A stretch of DNA of 24,002 nucleotides from an uncultured Clostridia bacterium (GTDB taxonomy: Bacteria > Bacillota > Clostridia > Lachnospirales > CAMVHY01). Positions 17,494 to 24,002 of the stretch are shown here, one piece after another (within the stretch, counting starts at the first letter, position 1; every line of letters starts with the position of its first letter). The notes beneath the pieces were generated by a model. It saw nothing but the letters and a program-made list of their open reading frames with translations, searched no databases and was not told the origin of the DNA. Both the position numbers and the translations under genes were made by a program. The stretch lies in contig CAMKTI010000012.1 of NCBI GenBank assembly GCA_946415665.1, forward strand, positions 1 to 24,002. Direction: 5' to 3'.

Positions 17494-18011
17494 TAATCAA
17501 AATCTTTATACAACAAACTCGGTTGTATTCCCGAATTATCTTGATATTTTCCGGAACAATAATTTTTATATTCGCCTTTAATCGTATGATAATAAATTTG
17601 GCAAATCGAAACACCGGCATAAATTTTTATCGGTTGTATACAATGAATTTCAAGTGTCCAATAACCTTTAAAGCCAACATCTCCAAATCCTGCTGTTACA
17701 TGAATAAACATTCCTAATCTTCCAATTGATGACCGTCCTTCAAGCATTGGCACAAAATCTTTTGTTTCTGTGAATTCAAGCGTTCGTCCTAAATATAATT
17801 TCCCAGGATAAATTATTAATCCATCGCTTGGGATTTTTATTTTTTTAAACTTATTTTTTTTTTTCATATCCAAAATCTTTTCTTCGTAAACCAAAAGCTC
17901 ATCAAATAATTTTAAATTATAGCTGTTTGGATTTAATTCATTTTCATCAAATGGCTCAATAATTATTTTTTTGCCTAAATTTTTTTTTATTTCGATACCT
18001 GATAAAATCAC
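17493..18011 (-). CDS. dcd: dCTP deaminase
   Basis: A 172-residue trimeric dUTPase-fold enzyme that deaminates dCTP, feeding dTMP synthesis. Hallmarks are the N-terminal LSGIEIKK and LNPNSYNLKL (26-35), EGRSSIGRLGMFIHVTAGFGD (91-111) with the phosphate-binding Arg/Ser, and GYWTLEI with the catalytic Glu121. At the end, GKYQDNSGIQPSLLYKDF holds the nucleotide. The TAGFGDVGFKG stretch is closer to the bifunctional dCTP deaminase/dUTP pyrophosphatase group than to the E. coli enzyme (TAHRIDPGW), so it may release dUMP directly. This is inference from one loop. GTG start at 18011 with GGGGTG at 18016-18021. A candidate promoter lies at 18044-18073. Confidence 0.93.
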   Translation of the reverse strand: MILSGIEIKKNLGKKIIIEPFDENELNPNSYNLKLFDELLVYEEKILDMKKKNKFKKIKIPSDGLIIYPGKLYLGRTLEFTETKDFVPMLEGRSSIGRLGMFIHVTAGFGDVGFKGYWTLEIHCIQPIKIYAGVSICQIYYHTIKGEYKNYCSGKYQDNSGIQPSLLYKDFD

Positions 18012-18043
18012 CAGTCACCCCTTTTTTATAAAGACACGGACTC

Positions 18044-18073
18044 ATAGTAAATTAAATTGCTAATTTATTTCAA
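18044..18073 (-). promoter_or_regulatory. Candidate promoter of dcd
   Basis: On the minus strand TTGAAA (18068-18073), an 18-base spacer and TACTAT (18044-18049), 33 bases before the start. It overlaps the end of the 53-codon fragment. Confidence 0.4.
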
Positions 18074-18226
18074 GTCAAATGGCGTTGTTATATAAAATTT
18101 TTGAAACAAATAATTATGGATTAACTTTTTTTCTGGATTTATTTGCCAATAATGTGGATATTTATCATTATCATTTTCTGTTATGTGAATGTTCGACAAA
18201 TTTAATTTTTGTTCCAGAAATTCCAT
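18065..18226 (-). pseudogene. 53-codon reading frame next to an IS end, possible gene fragment
   Basis: An open minus-strand frame reads MEFLEQKLNLSNIHITENDN and ends ITTPFDLK. Its residue use is coding-like (WQINPEKKLIHNYLFQKFY). The ATG has no ribosome-binding site, and the IS end lies only 13 bases upstream of it. Rejoining the DNA across the IS gives an in-frame TAA shortly upstream. It may therefore be the 3' end of a decayed gene, or a small gene that lost its upstream signals. It is not recognised. Confidence 0.4.
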
Positions 18227-18239
18227 TGTCGTTATATTA

Positions 18240-18257
18240 GGTAGCGTTCACATAAAA
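18240..18257 (+). repeat. Left terminal inverted repeat of the IS
   Basis: GGTAGCGTTCACATAAAA matches the right end with two mismatches. Confidence 0.85.
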
Positions 18258-18301
18258 TAAAAATAGATTGAGCAAAAAGAAAAAAGTGATAAGATGGAGA
18301 T

Positions 18302-18957
18302 ATGAAATTTACAAAAACACAATATAAAAAGCTAGAGGGATTAATGCCGATAGCGAGGAAACTGGCGAAGATATTAAATTGCGAATTTATGTGCGCAATG
18401 CTTTACATAACAGAGAATGGTTGTAAATGGAGGACATTACCAAAAAAATATGGAAACTGGCACATAGTTTATATGAAATTTAGTAGATGGCCGAAGAACG
18501 GTACGATTGCCAAAAGCTATTGCTTTTTTTTCTTTAAAACCTTAACAAAGCATCGGATGTTCAAAAGGTGGTCTGGCAACCAAGTTGTACCTATGTTGCA
18601 CATCTTCATGTCCAGTGGCCTTTCATTTATCTCCTGGCAATTCTCACAATGCTCCAGAAGGAAGAAAGCTGCTTGAATCCATATATTCCAAAAATAATAA
18701 TTATCTCCTGATCGACAGAGCTTACGAAAATAATAAAACTTTAGCTTTAGCTAAGAATCATGGGTTTAAAACAGTTGTTCCACCTAAAAAAAAATCGTAA
18801 GTTGCCTTGGAGTTATGATAAACAACACAACAATATCGAGCGATATTTTCTGAGATTGAAACGTTTTAGAAAAGTTTTTACTTGTTATGATCAGCTTAAC
18901 TTTATTTTTATCTCTACCATCTCCCTTGCTTTTATTTTTGCTTTGTTTTTTATGTGA
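18302..18957 (+). pseudogene. IS5-family (IS427-like) DDE transposase, frameshifted and deleted
   Basis: Coding pieces lie in three frames. The first (from ATG 18302) reads MKFTKTQYKKLEGLMPIARK and ENGCKWRTLPKKYGNWHIVYMKFSRWPKNGTI, the DUF4096-type N-terminal domain. The second (about 18610-18800) reads VAFHLSPGNSHNAPEGRKLLESIYSKNNNYLLIDRAYENNKTLALAKNHGF and contains the second catalytic Asp (LLIDRAY). The third (to 18957) reads NNIERYFLRLKRFRKVFTCYDQLNFIFISTISLAFIFAL with the catalytic Glu in NIERYF. The segment that should hold the first Asp (an IDSTSIK-type motif) is missing between about 18520 and 18600. At least two frame changes and this deletion mean it cannot be active. Confidence 0.88.
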
Positions 18958-18965
18958 ACACTGCC
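18948..18965 (-). repeat. Right terminal inverted repeat of the IS
   Basis: The minus strand reads GGCAGTGTTCACATAAAA. Confidence 0.85.
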
Positions 18966-18967
18966 TA

Positions 18968-19133
18968 ATTTATTTTTTTTGTATTGAGCGTTTAAAATTT
19001 TGGTGTTGCTAAATATTTTTTCGCTTACTTAAATTTAATTTTATATTGCATTTATTTCTCTGTTGCCAAAAAAATATTTTTAGTTCACTTAGGTTTAAAC
19101 TATGAAAGAAAGTTTTTATTTATATTTTTTTTA
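18968..19133. other. AT-rich spacer between IS and acetyltransferase gene
   Basis: No coding frame, terminator or clear promoter can be supported here on either strand. Confidence 0.5.
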
Positions 19134-19145
19134 GGGGGAGATTAT

Positions 19146-19643
19146 TTGTTTGAATTAAAAAAGTGGGAAGTAAATGATGAGGATGATTTGATTAATTTAT
19201 GTAATTTGGTTGATAAAAAATTTTTGCGCAATAGAATTCCAACACCATATAAAAAAATTGATGCTGATTTATGGTTAAAAAATGTTTTTGAAGCTGATGG
19301 GAAAACTGGATTGTTTAGAGCAATTTTTATGAAAAAAAAAATTGTGGGAAGTATATCGCTAGAAATAAAAAATGATATTCATAAAAAAACAGCTGAGATT
19401 GGATATATGATTTTAAATGAATATTCTGGCAAAGGAATTATTTCGTCGGCAGTAAAAAAAATTTGTGAAATTGGTTTTAATAGTTTAGATATTATTAGAA
19501 TCGAAGCTAAAGTTGTTGATAAAAATATTGCTTCTAGAAAAGTATTGGAAAAAAATAATTTTGTGTTAGAAGGAATATTAAAAAATGCAGTTTGGAAAAA
19601 TAATGAAATTTATAATTTGTGTGTGTATGGTTTGATAAAATAA
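19146..19643 (+). CDS. GNAT-family N-acetyltransferase, RimJ/RimL-like
   Basis: A 165-residue cytoplasmic acetyltransferase using acetyl-CoA. The fold is seen in order: the central strand KKKIVGSISLEI (about 58-69), AEIGYMILNEYSGKGIISSAVKKICEIGF (about 79-107) with the pyrophosphate loop YSGKGI where the family has Q/R-x-x-G-x-G/A, RIEAKVVDKNIASRKVLEKNNFVLEG (about 118-143), and a final strand. The DKNIASRKVLEKNNF segment is typical of the RimJ/RimL group, whose members modify ribosomal protein N-termini or small molecules. The substrate cannot be read. TTG start at 19146 follows GGGGGAG (19134-19140), with a tight 5-base spacing. A terminator follows. Confidence 0.85.
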   Translation: MFELKKWEVNDEDDLINLCNLVDKKFLRNRIPTPYKKIDADLWLKNVFEADGKTGLFRAIFMKKKIVGSISLEIKNDIHKKTAEIGYMILNEYSGKGIISSAVKKICEIGFNSLDIIRIEAKVVDKNIASRKVLEKNNFVLEGILKNAVWKNNEIYNLCVYGLIK

Positions 19644-19703
19644 AATTTATTTGTTGGATAAGAGTTTAAAATAAATTTATAAAATGAATTAAAAATAAAA
19701 AAG

Positions 19704-19732
19704 CGATTTTGTAAGCCAAAGTCGTTTTTTTT
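19704..19732 (+). terminator. Terminator after the GNAT gene
   Basis: CGATTTT (19704-19710) pairs with AAAGTCG (19718-19724, one G-T pair), followed by eight T. Confidence 0.75.
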
Positions 19733-19768
19733 GTTTGCCTTGAAAATAAAATTTATGGATAATTAGAT

Positions 19769-19774
19769 TATAAT
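19769..19774 (+). promoter_or_regulatory. Candidate -10 of the cdaA operon
   Basis: A perfect TATAAT lies 22 bases before the TTG start of cdaA. No good -35 stands at 17 bases, and TTGAAA at 19740-19745 is 23 bases away. Confidence 0.35.
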
Positions 19775-19796
19775 AATTTTACTGAGGCGAAATAGT

Positions 19797-20621
19797 TTGT
19801 TTGATTTAGCTTATTTTGATTTTTTGTTTATAAGTTTAAATGATTTAGTAGATATTTTTATAATAGCGTGTTTGATTTATAAAGTAATTTTATGGATAAA
19901 AGAAACGAGAGCGTGGGCGTTATTTAAAGGAGTTATTATTTTATTAGTTGTTCTTTCGCTTGCAAGCATATGTAATTTGAACACGATTTACTGGCTAATT
20001 TCGAATGCTTTTAATGTCGGCCTTTTAGCTTTAATAGTTTTATTTCAACCGGAAATAAGAAAAGCTTTGGAGCAATTGGGAAAAGGAAATTTTTTAGATG
20101 CGTTTGTAAAAAAAAATGATAATGAGCAAAGTATAAGTGATGCCAGTGTAAACGAAATAATTAAGGCGGCGAAATTTATGGCTGAGAAAAAAACGGGAGC
20201 GTTAATAGTAATAGAAAGAGAGGTTCCATTAGGGGATTTTGAGCAAACAGGAATTTTAATAGACGGGATTATTTCAAAGCAGTTGTTAATCAATATTTTT
20301 GAAGATAAAACGCCGTTGCATGATGGAGCTGTAATAATAAGAAATAATAAAATAAAAGCGGCAGCGTGTATTTTGCCATTGAGTCAGAATGTTAAAAAAC
20401 ATGATTTTGGTACACGTCACAGAGCTGCGATTGGAGCAAGTGAAGTTTCAGATGCATATGTAATTGTTGTTTCGGAAGAACGCGGAGAAATTTCGATTGC
20501 TAAAAGTGGTAAATTAATAAAAAATATTGATGAGAGAAAGATAAGAAGTATATTTGCGAGCGTAAATAATAAATCTGTGAAAAGAATTAAATTATGGAGA
20601 AATGATAAAAATGCTAAATAA
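19797..20621 (+). CDS. cdaA: Diadenylate cyclase CdaA (DacA)
   Basis: Joins two ATP into cyclic di-AMP, which controls potassium and osmolyte uptake and wall homeostasis in Firmicutes. The protein is 274 residues. Three transmembrane helices lie in the first 85 residues (about 14-33, 41-60, 65-83), followed by LFQPEIRKALEQLG (82-95), a linker, and the DAC domain (about 115-250). Its catalytic motifs are intact: DGA at 176-178 (LHDGAVII) and RHR at 207-209 (GTRHRAAIG), plus SEERGEIS (226-233). The length is typical. TTG start at 19797 with GAGG at 19784-19787. It overlaps cdaR, its usual regulator. The glmM gene that often completes this operon is not downstream here. Confidence 0.96.
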   Translation: MFDLAYFDFLFISLNDLVDIFIIACLIYKVILWIKETRAWALFKGVIILLVVLSLASICNLNTIYWLISNAFNVGLLALIVLFQPEIRKALEQLGKGNFLDAFVKKNDNEQSISDASVNEIIKAAKFMAEKKTGALIVIEREVPLGDFEQTGILIDGIISKQLLINIFEDKTPLHDGAVIIRNNKIKAAACILPLSQNVKKHDFGTRHRAAIGASEVSDAYVIVVSEERGEISIAKSGKLIKNIDERKIRSIFASVNNKSVKRIKLWRNDKNAK

Positions 20622-21618
20622 AATAAAATTGTTTTTGGTAAAAAATTTTTATTTTAAAATTTTGTCGTTTGTGTTAGCAATTATTTTATGGATAATAGCG
20701 ATAAAAATAAATAATCCTGTTGTCGCGAGAAAATATTCGATTAAGTTAGATTTGTTGAATATAAGAAATCTATCGGCAAATAATTTTAGTTTATTAAACG
20801 AAAAAGAATTAGGCGATAATAAAATAGATGTTGAAGTCAGAGCAACGCGTGATGATTTAAAATTTATAAATAAAAACACGGATAATTTAAAAGCAAATAT
20901 AGATTTTAAAAATATAGATGGATCGTATGAGCAATATATAAATAAAGAATTTAGTTTGCCAGTTAATATTTCTTTTTCGAGTTATTTAAATGCGTCGCGG
21001 TATCAAATTTTAAAAGTTTATCCATCGAAATTAGAAATTAGTTTGGATAAATTAATCAGTGAGAAAAAGAAAATTTATTATGAAATTGATGGCGAACCAG
21101 AAAAAAATTTTTATATAAAAAATGTAAAGATAGACCCTGAAGATATTGATGTTGTCGGAGCAAAATCTATTATGGAAATAATTAAGCCAATTAATTTAAA
21201 TTTAAATGCTGGAGGAGCAAAAAAAGATACTTTTACTAAGATACCGATTAAAATTTATAATAAAAACGGAATTGATGTTACGGATAATTTAAATTTAAGT
21301 GATAATGAAGCAGATGTTTTTATTGAAATCGATATGTATAAAAAAATTTCTGTTGAAAGACCAAAGACGATTGGAAAAATTGCCGATGGATATGTAATAA
21401 AAAATATTGATTATTCGCCAAAAGAAATAGAAATTACAGGCAATGAAAAAATTGAGATTAAAAGTTTAAAATTGCCGGAGATAGATATAAATAATGCTTC
21501 GTTGTCAAAAAATATAAGTTATGATTTAAATGATTTGTTAAGTAAGTATGGTTTGGAAATTAAAAAAGGAAGCGAAAATAAAATTTTAGTTACGGTTGAT
21601 ATAGAAAAAATAAATTAG
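20611..21618 (+). CDS. cdaR: YbbR-domain protein CdaR, regulator of CdaA
   Basis: A 335-residue protein with one N-terminal transmembrane helix (about residues 14-30, NFYFKILSFVLAIILWIIAI). The extracellular part consists of YbbR repeats, recognisable by strands ending in the pattern PSKLEISLDKLISEKKKIYYEIDGEPEKNFYIKNVKIDPEDIDVVGAKSIM and the similar YSPKEIEITGNEKI. At least three repeats fit the length. CdaR binds CdaA and modulates c-di-AMP synthesis. ATG at 20611 was preferred because GGAG (20596-20599) is 11 bases upstream. ATG at 20602 is only two bases from it. The gene overlaps cdaA by 11 bases. Confidence 0.92.
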   Translation: MLNKIKLFLVKNFYFKILSFVLAIILWIIAIKINNPVVARKYSIKLDLLNIRNLSANNFSLLNEKELGDNKIDVEVRATRDDLKFINKNTDNLKANIDFKNIDGSYEQYINKEFSLPVNISFSSYLNASRYQILKVYPSKLEISLDKLISEKKKIYYEIDGEPEKNFYIKNVKIDPEDIDVVGAKSIMEIIKPINLNLNAGGAKKDTFTKIPIKIYNKNGIDVTDNLNLSDNEADVFIEIDMYKKISVERPKTIGKIADGYVIKNIDYSPKEIEITGNEKIEIKSLKLPEIDINNASLSKNISYDLNDLLSKYGLEIKKGSENKILVTVDIEKIN

Positions 21619-21659
21619 ATTTTAATTAGAAATAAATTATTATAGGAGTAATATTTAAA

Positions 21660-23123
21660 ATGATTTATGTTAAAAAAAAGAGAAAGAGAAAAATTATGGA
21701 CCGGATATTTTTTTATCTGGTTTTTTTTGTGATTATTATTTATATGATTGGTTATTGCGCACGTTTTTTTTCACGCAAAAAAATAGATACGACGTTAGTA
21801 AAATTTGTTGATTTTGATAAATCTAAAATTTTTGATGGAATAATAATTAGAAATGAAAAAGTATATAAGGCAAAAAAAAATGGTTTGATTTATTTTGTAT
21901 TGCATAATAATGATTACGCAAAAAAAAATAGTTTGGTTTGTGTAATAGAAGATAAAAAAGCAAATGATGATTTAATGGATGAATTATCGCAAGTAAATAA
22001 TAATATTATTGACGTGCAGAAAAAAAGAATTGATATGTCGATTTTTAAAAATGATATTAAAAAAGCAAATGATAATCTAAAAGATATTGTTGATAAAAAT
22101 ATGTTTATATTTTCTCAGGCGAAAAATAATAAAAAAATAAATGGTGTTTTGGATTTGATAGAAAAAAATTTAGAGATTAGAAATCAGATTTTATTAACTG
22201 AAAATCGTGGAGAAATAAAAGAGATGGATGATGAAAAAAATGAGCTCGAGAAAAAAATAAAAAATAATATTTGTAATTTAAATTCGGAAGAAGCAGGTTT
22301 AGTTAGTTATTGTATTGATGGATTAGAAAATAATTTTTTGTTGGACAAATTAGATAGTTTGACTTTTGAAAATATAGATATAAAAGCGCAGGCAAAAGAA
22401 ATAAATAATAATAGTTTTGTTAACGCCGGAGAAAATATTTTTAAAATTATTGAGGATAATAATTGGTATATTGCTTGTCGTGTGAAAAATAAATATATAA
22501 AAGACTTGAAAGAAAATAATTGGAAAATAATTTATTTAAAGCAAGATAATAATTTTGTTGAAGTTGAATTTATGGTTTATAAAATCTTGGCTAAAAATAA
22601 ATCAGAAAGTATTTTAATTTTGAAAAGTAATAAATTTATGCATGATTTTGTTGATGTAAGAAATATAAAATTTAAGTTAGAAGATAATAAAAAACACGGA
22701 TATAAAATTTTAAATAAAAGTATGGTCGCAAAAAATTTGTTTAAGATAAAAAAAGAATTTGTTTATAAAGATGAGTTTTATTATGTAATGAAAAAGGCTG
22801 GAGAAAATAATAAGATTAAAGTTAAAATTTATGATGAAGATGAAAATTATTTTTATATAGAAAGTGATGAGCTGAAAATAAATGATGTATTGGTAAAAGA
22901 AGATGATAAAAAAGATAAATTTGTGATTAGTGATGTAAAAAAAATACGCGGAGTTTATTTAGCAAATAACGGAATCGCAGAATTTAAAAAAATAAATTTT
23001 GACGGGGATTTAAAAAATGATTTTGTTGTGTTAGATGAAAAATTAAATCCTGAAATAAAAATTTACGATATGATTGTATTAAACGCAGAAAATATTATCG
23101 ATGGCGAAAAAATTATGGACTGA
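21660..23123 (+). CDS. HlyD-like membrane-fusion protein
   Basis: A 487-residue bitopic protein. A basic start (YVKKKRKRK) and a transmembrane helix (about 14-34) orient the rest outside. A first half-lipoyl-like strand set (NEKVYKAKKNGLIYFVLHNNDYAKKNSLVCVIED, about 65-99) leads to a long coiled-coil stretch (about 100-215). A returning segment SEEAGLVSYCIDGLE and NAGENIFKIIEDNNWYIACRVKN (about 218-280) has the HlyD layout, and a long beta-rich C-terminal region follows. In Clostridia a similar HlyD-family protein is commonly encoded just before sepF, as here. Its partner transporter and substrate are not known. ATG at 21660 follows AGGAG (21644-21648), 41 bases after cdaR, so it is probably in the same operon. 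Confidence 0.75.
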   Translation: MIYVKKKRKRKIMDRIFFYLVFFVIIIYMIGYCARFFSRKKIDTTLVKFVDFDKSKIFDGIIIRNEKVYKAKKNGLIYFVLHNNDYAKKNSLVCVIEDKKANDDLMDELSQVNNNIIDVQKKRIDMSIFKNDIKKANDNLKDIVDKNMFIFSQAKNNKKINGVLDLIEKNLEIRNQILLTENRGEIKEMDDEKNELEKKIKNNICNLNSEEAGLVSYCIDGLENNFLLDKLDSLTFENIDIKAQAKEINNNSFVNAGENIFKIIEDNNWYIACRVKNKYIKDLKENNWKIIYLKQDNNFVEVEFMVYKILAKNKSESILILKSNKFMHDFVDVRNIKFKLEDNKKHGYKILNKSMVAKNLFKIKKEFVYKDEFYYVMKKAGENNKIKVKIYDEDENYFYIESDELKINDVLVKEDDKKDKFVISDVKKIRGVYLANNGIAEFKKINFDGDLKNDFVVLDEKLNPEIKIYDMIVLNAENIIDGEKIMD

Positions 23124-23135
23124 AAAAAATTTTTC

Positions 23136-23164
23136 TTGACATAATTTATTTTTTGTTTGATAAT
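23136..23164 (+). promoter_or_regulatory. Promoter of sepF
   Basis: TTGACA (23136-23141), a 17-base spacer and GATAAT (23159-23164). The start codon is 40 bases further. It gives sepF transcription independent of the cdaA operon. Confidence 0.7.
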
Positions 23165-23203
23165 AAACGGCGTTTTAGAAAAAATAGTTTGGGGGAATTA
23201 AAT

Positions 23204-23671
23204 TTGTTGGCTTCTGTACGTGGTTTTTTTGGAAATTTGCTTGGTAAGGAAAGTTATGAAGAGGAAGATGAATATGTTGAAAATAAAAACGAAACGAAAA
23301 AAAGTAGTCTTGGTTTAGCGGAAAGTCATAATTCGAAAATTGTTGACATAACAAAGAGTTCGGTTGAAAAACAAATAGCACAAGTTGTAATTTATTATCC
23401 AAAAAATATTAATGATGCAGCACTTGCAGGCAATGAATTTAAAGAAAAGAAAATTTTAATTGTAAATCTTGAGAGTGTTAATAAAGAAGATGCGCAAAGG
23501 ATAGCAGATTTTTTAAGTGGTGCGGCTTATATCGCAAATGGATCGATTGAAAAAATTTCGTCTGATATTTTTGTGGTTGCGCCAGAAAATGTTAATATTA
23601 GCGGAGAATTTAAAGAGGAGTTATTTAAAAAAGGCTTGATTTTGCCGTGGGTATCCTCTGATCAATTTTAA
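23204..23671 (+). CDS. sepF: Cell division protein SepF
   Basis: SepF binds the C-terminal peptide of FtsZ and anchors Z-ring filaments to the membrane. From the TTG start the protein has 155 residues. The N-terminal amphipathic membrane-targeting stretch (LASVRGFFGNLLGK) is followed by an acidic linker (EEEDEYVE). The SepF core runs from about residue 60: QVVIYYPKNINDAALAGNEFKEKKILIVNLESVNKEDAQRIADFLSGAAYIANGSIEKISSDIFVVAPENVNISGEF. This matches the family's VxPxxxxDAxxIxxxL, VNLxxLxxxxAQRxVDFxxG and GxIxxIGxxIFLxxPxxV pattern. TTG at 23204 has GGGGG 8 bases upstream. The longer frame from 23153 would begin inside the promoter. yggT, ylmH and divIVA, usual neighbours, are not seen before the window ends. 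Confidence 0.93.
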   Translation: MLASVRGFFGNLLGKESYEEEDEYVENKNETKKSSLGLAESHNSKIVDITKSSVEKQIAQVVIYYPKNINDAALAGNEFKEKKILIVNLESVNKEDAQRIADFLSGAAYIANGSIEKISSDIFVVAPENVNISGEFKEELFKKGLILPWVSSDQF

Positions 23672-23719
23672 TTTAGCTATGAAAAAGTAATTGTTAAATT
23701 AAAAAACAAGGGTTATCGC

Positions 23720-23745
23720 CCGATGTCATTAAGTCAAGATATCGG
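23720..23745. repeat. Stem-loop after sepF
   Basis: CCGATGTC pairs with GATATCGG (one G-T pair) around a 10-base loop. It lies directly before a terminator hairpin. Confidence 0.65.
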
Positions 23746-23750
23746 CAAAG

Positions 23751-23789
23751 AGACTTCTATCTCAGAAATGGTATAGAGGTCTTTTTTTG
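23751..23789 (+). terminator. Terminator after sepF
   Basis: AGACTTCTAT (23751-23760) pairs with ATAGAGGTCT (23773-23782, one G-T pair), followed by a T run to 23788. Confidence 0.8.
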
Positions 23790-24002
23790 ATATAAGGGAC
23801 TGACAAAACCTTCCGTATGTGTAGTCGCTGTCGCTTTGAAATTCTGTAAGTAAGCGAAAACGGATCCTATAACTAGAGAAATTCTAATTGTAATAAGAAC
23901 ATGCATGAATCCAAAATATCTTAGATAATGTCTACACAAAAAAGATGAAAAAGAGAAATAAACTATAAAATAAAGTATAATGGAGAAAAATAAAAAATAG
24001 GA
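23790..24002. other. Non-coding or unrecognised segment at the right edge
   Basis: From about 23711 to 23880 the DNA is clearly richer in G+C (about 38 percent by hand count) than the genes before it. A 60-codon open frame runs on the minus strand (23757-23939) but has no ribosome-binding site and overlaps the terminator. A TATAAT at 23976-23981 followed by GGAGA suggests a plus-strand gene starting beyond the edge. Nothing else can be supported. Confidence 0.4.

Larger units (their letters stand above)
18240..18965 (+). mobile_element. IS5-family insertion sequence, decayed
   Basis: Imperfect 18-base terminal inverted repeats bound it: GGTAGCGTTCACATAAAA (18240-18257) and, on the other strand, GGCAGTGTTCACATAAAA (18948-18965), differing at two positions. 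A TA dinucleotide flanks both ends (18238-18239 and 18966-18967) and could be the target duplication. At 726 bases it is shorter than intact members of the group, in line with internal deletion. It carries one broken transposase gene. Confidence 0.88.

Noticed and set aside
23757..23939. 60-codon minus-strand frame after sepF
   Set aside because: It has no ribosome-binding site, overlaps the sepF terminator hairpin, and no family was recognised. It is noted only within the edge segment.

Overview
The window is very AT-rich (roughly a quarter G+C by eye). It carries genes of a Firmicutes-type, Clostridia-like bacterium with at least part of a sporulation programme: SpoIID, a SpoIVB-type peptidase, a GerMN lipoprotein, SepF, FtsQ/DivIB, FtsZ, and the CdaA/CdaR c-di-AMP pair. 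Many genes start with TTG or GTG behind strong GGAGG/GGGGG ribosome-binding sites. Promoters are close to the TTGACA/TATAAT consensus. Decayed IS and gene remnants and lone sporulation genes would fit a host-associated or reducing genome, but that is inference and no taxon can be named.

Layout. 1-1921 is the 5' two-thirds of a 23S rRNA gene on the minus strand, running off the left edge. It has its own promoter and no 16S gene upstream of it. 2449-2532 is a plus-strand tRNA-Leu(CAG), followed by ftsQ and ftsZ and a terminator. 4713-7121 (minus) holds a probable gene relic, spoIID, and an alpha/beta-hydrolase of the monoacylglycerol-lipase/lysophospholipase type. 7380-8694 (plus) is a GerMN lipoprotein gene overlapping rsmA (ksgA). 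8825-11864 (minus) is an uncharacterised multi-pass membrane protein with an rRNA-like promoter, then a SpoVB/YtgP (MurJ-type) flippase. 12066-16412 (plus) is a 1448-residue protein of unknown function with a C-terminal two-helix membrane anchor. 16446-18226 (minus) is a SpoIVB peptidase without a visible PDZ domain, a dCTP deaminase and a 53-codon fragment cut off by an insertion sequence. 18240-18965 is a decayed IS5-type element. 19146-23671 (plus) is a GNAT acetyltransferase, the cdaA-cdaR-HlyD-like adaptor operon, and sepF with its own promoter. 23711-24002 is a G+C-richer segment with two hairpins and no clear gene.

How the genes fit together. FtsQ, FtsZ and SepF belong to the divisome, and the FtsZ tail keeps the conserved C-terminal peptide that SepF binds. 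CdaA and CdaR make and control c-di-AMP, which governs osmotic and cell-wall homeostasis. The flippase handles envelope precursors. SpoIID remodels septal peptidoglycan during engulfment, SpoIVB signals from the forespore to activate sigma-K, and GerMN proteins act in spore formation or germination. The two proteins with no recognised family (367 and 1448 residues), both behind near-consensus promoters, are the best candidates for undescribed biology here.
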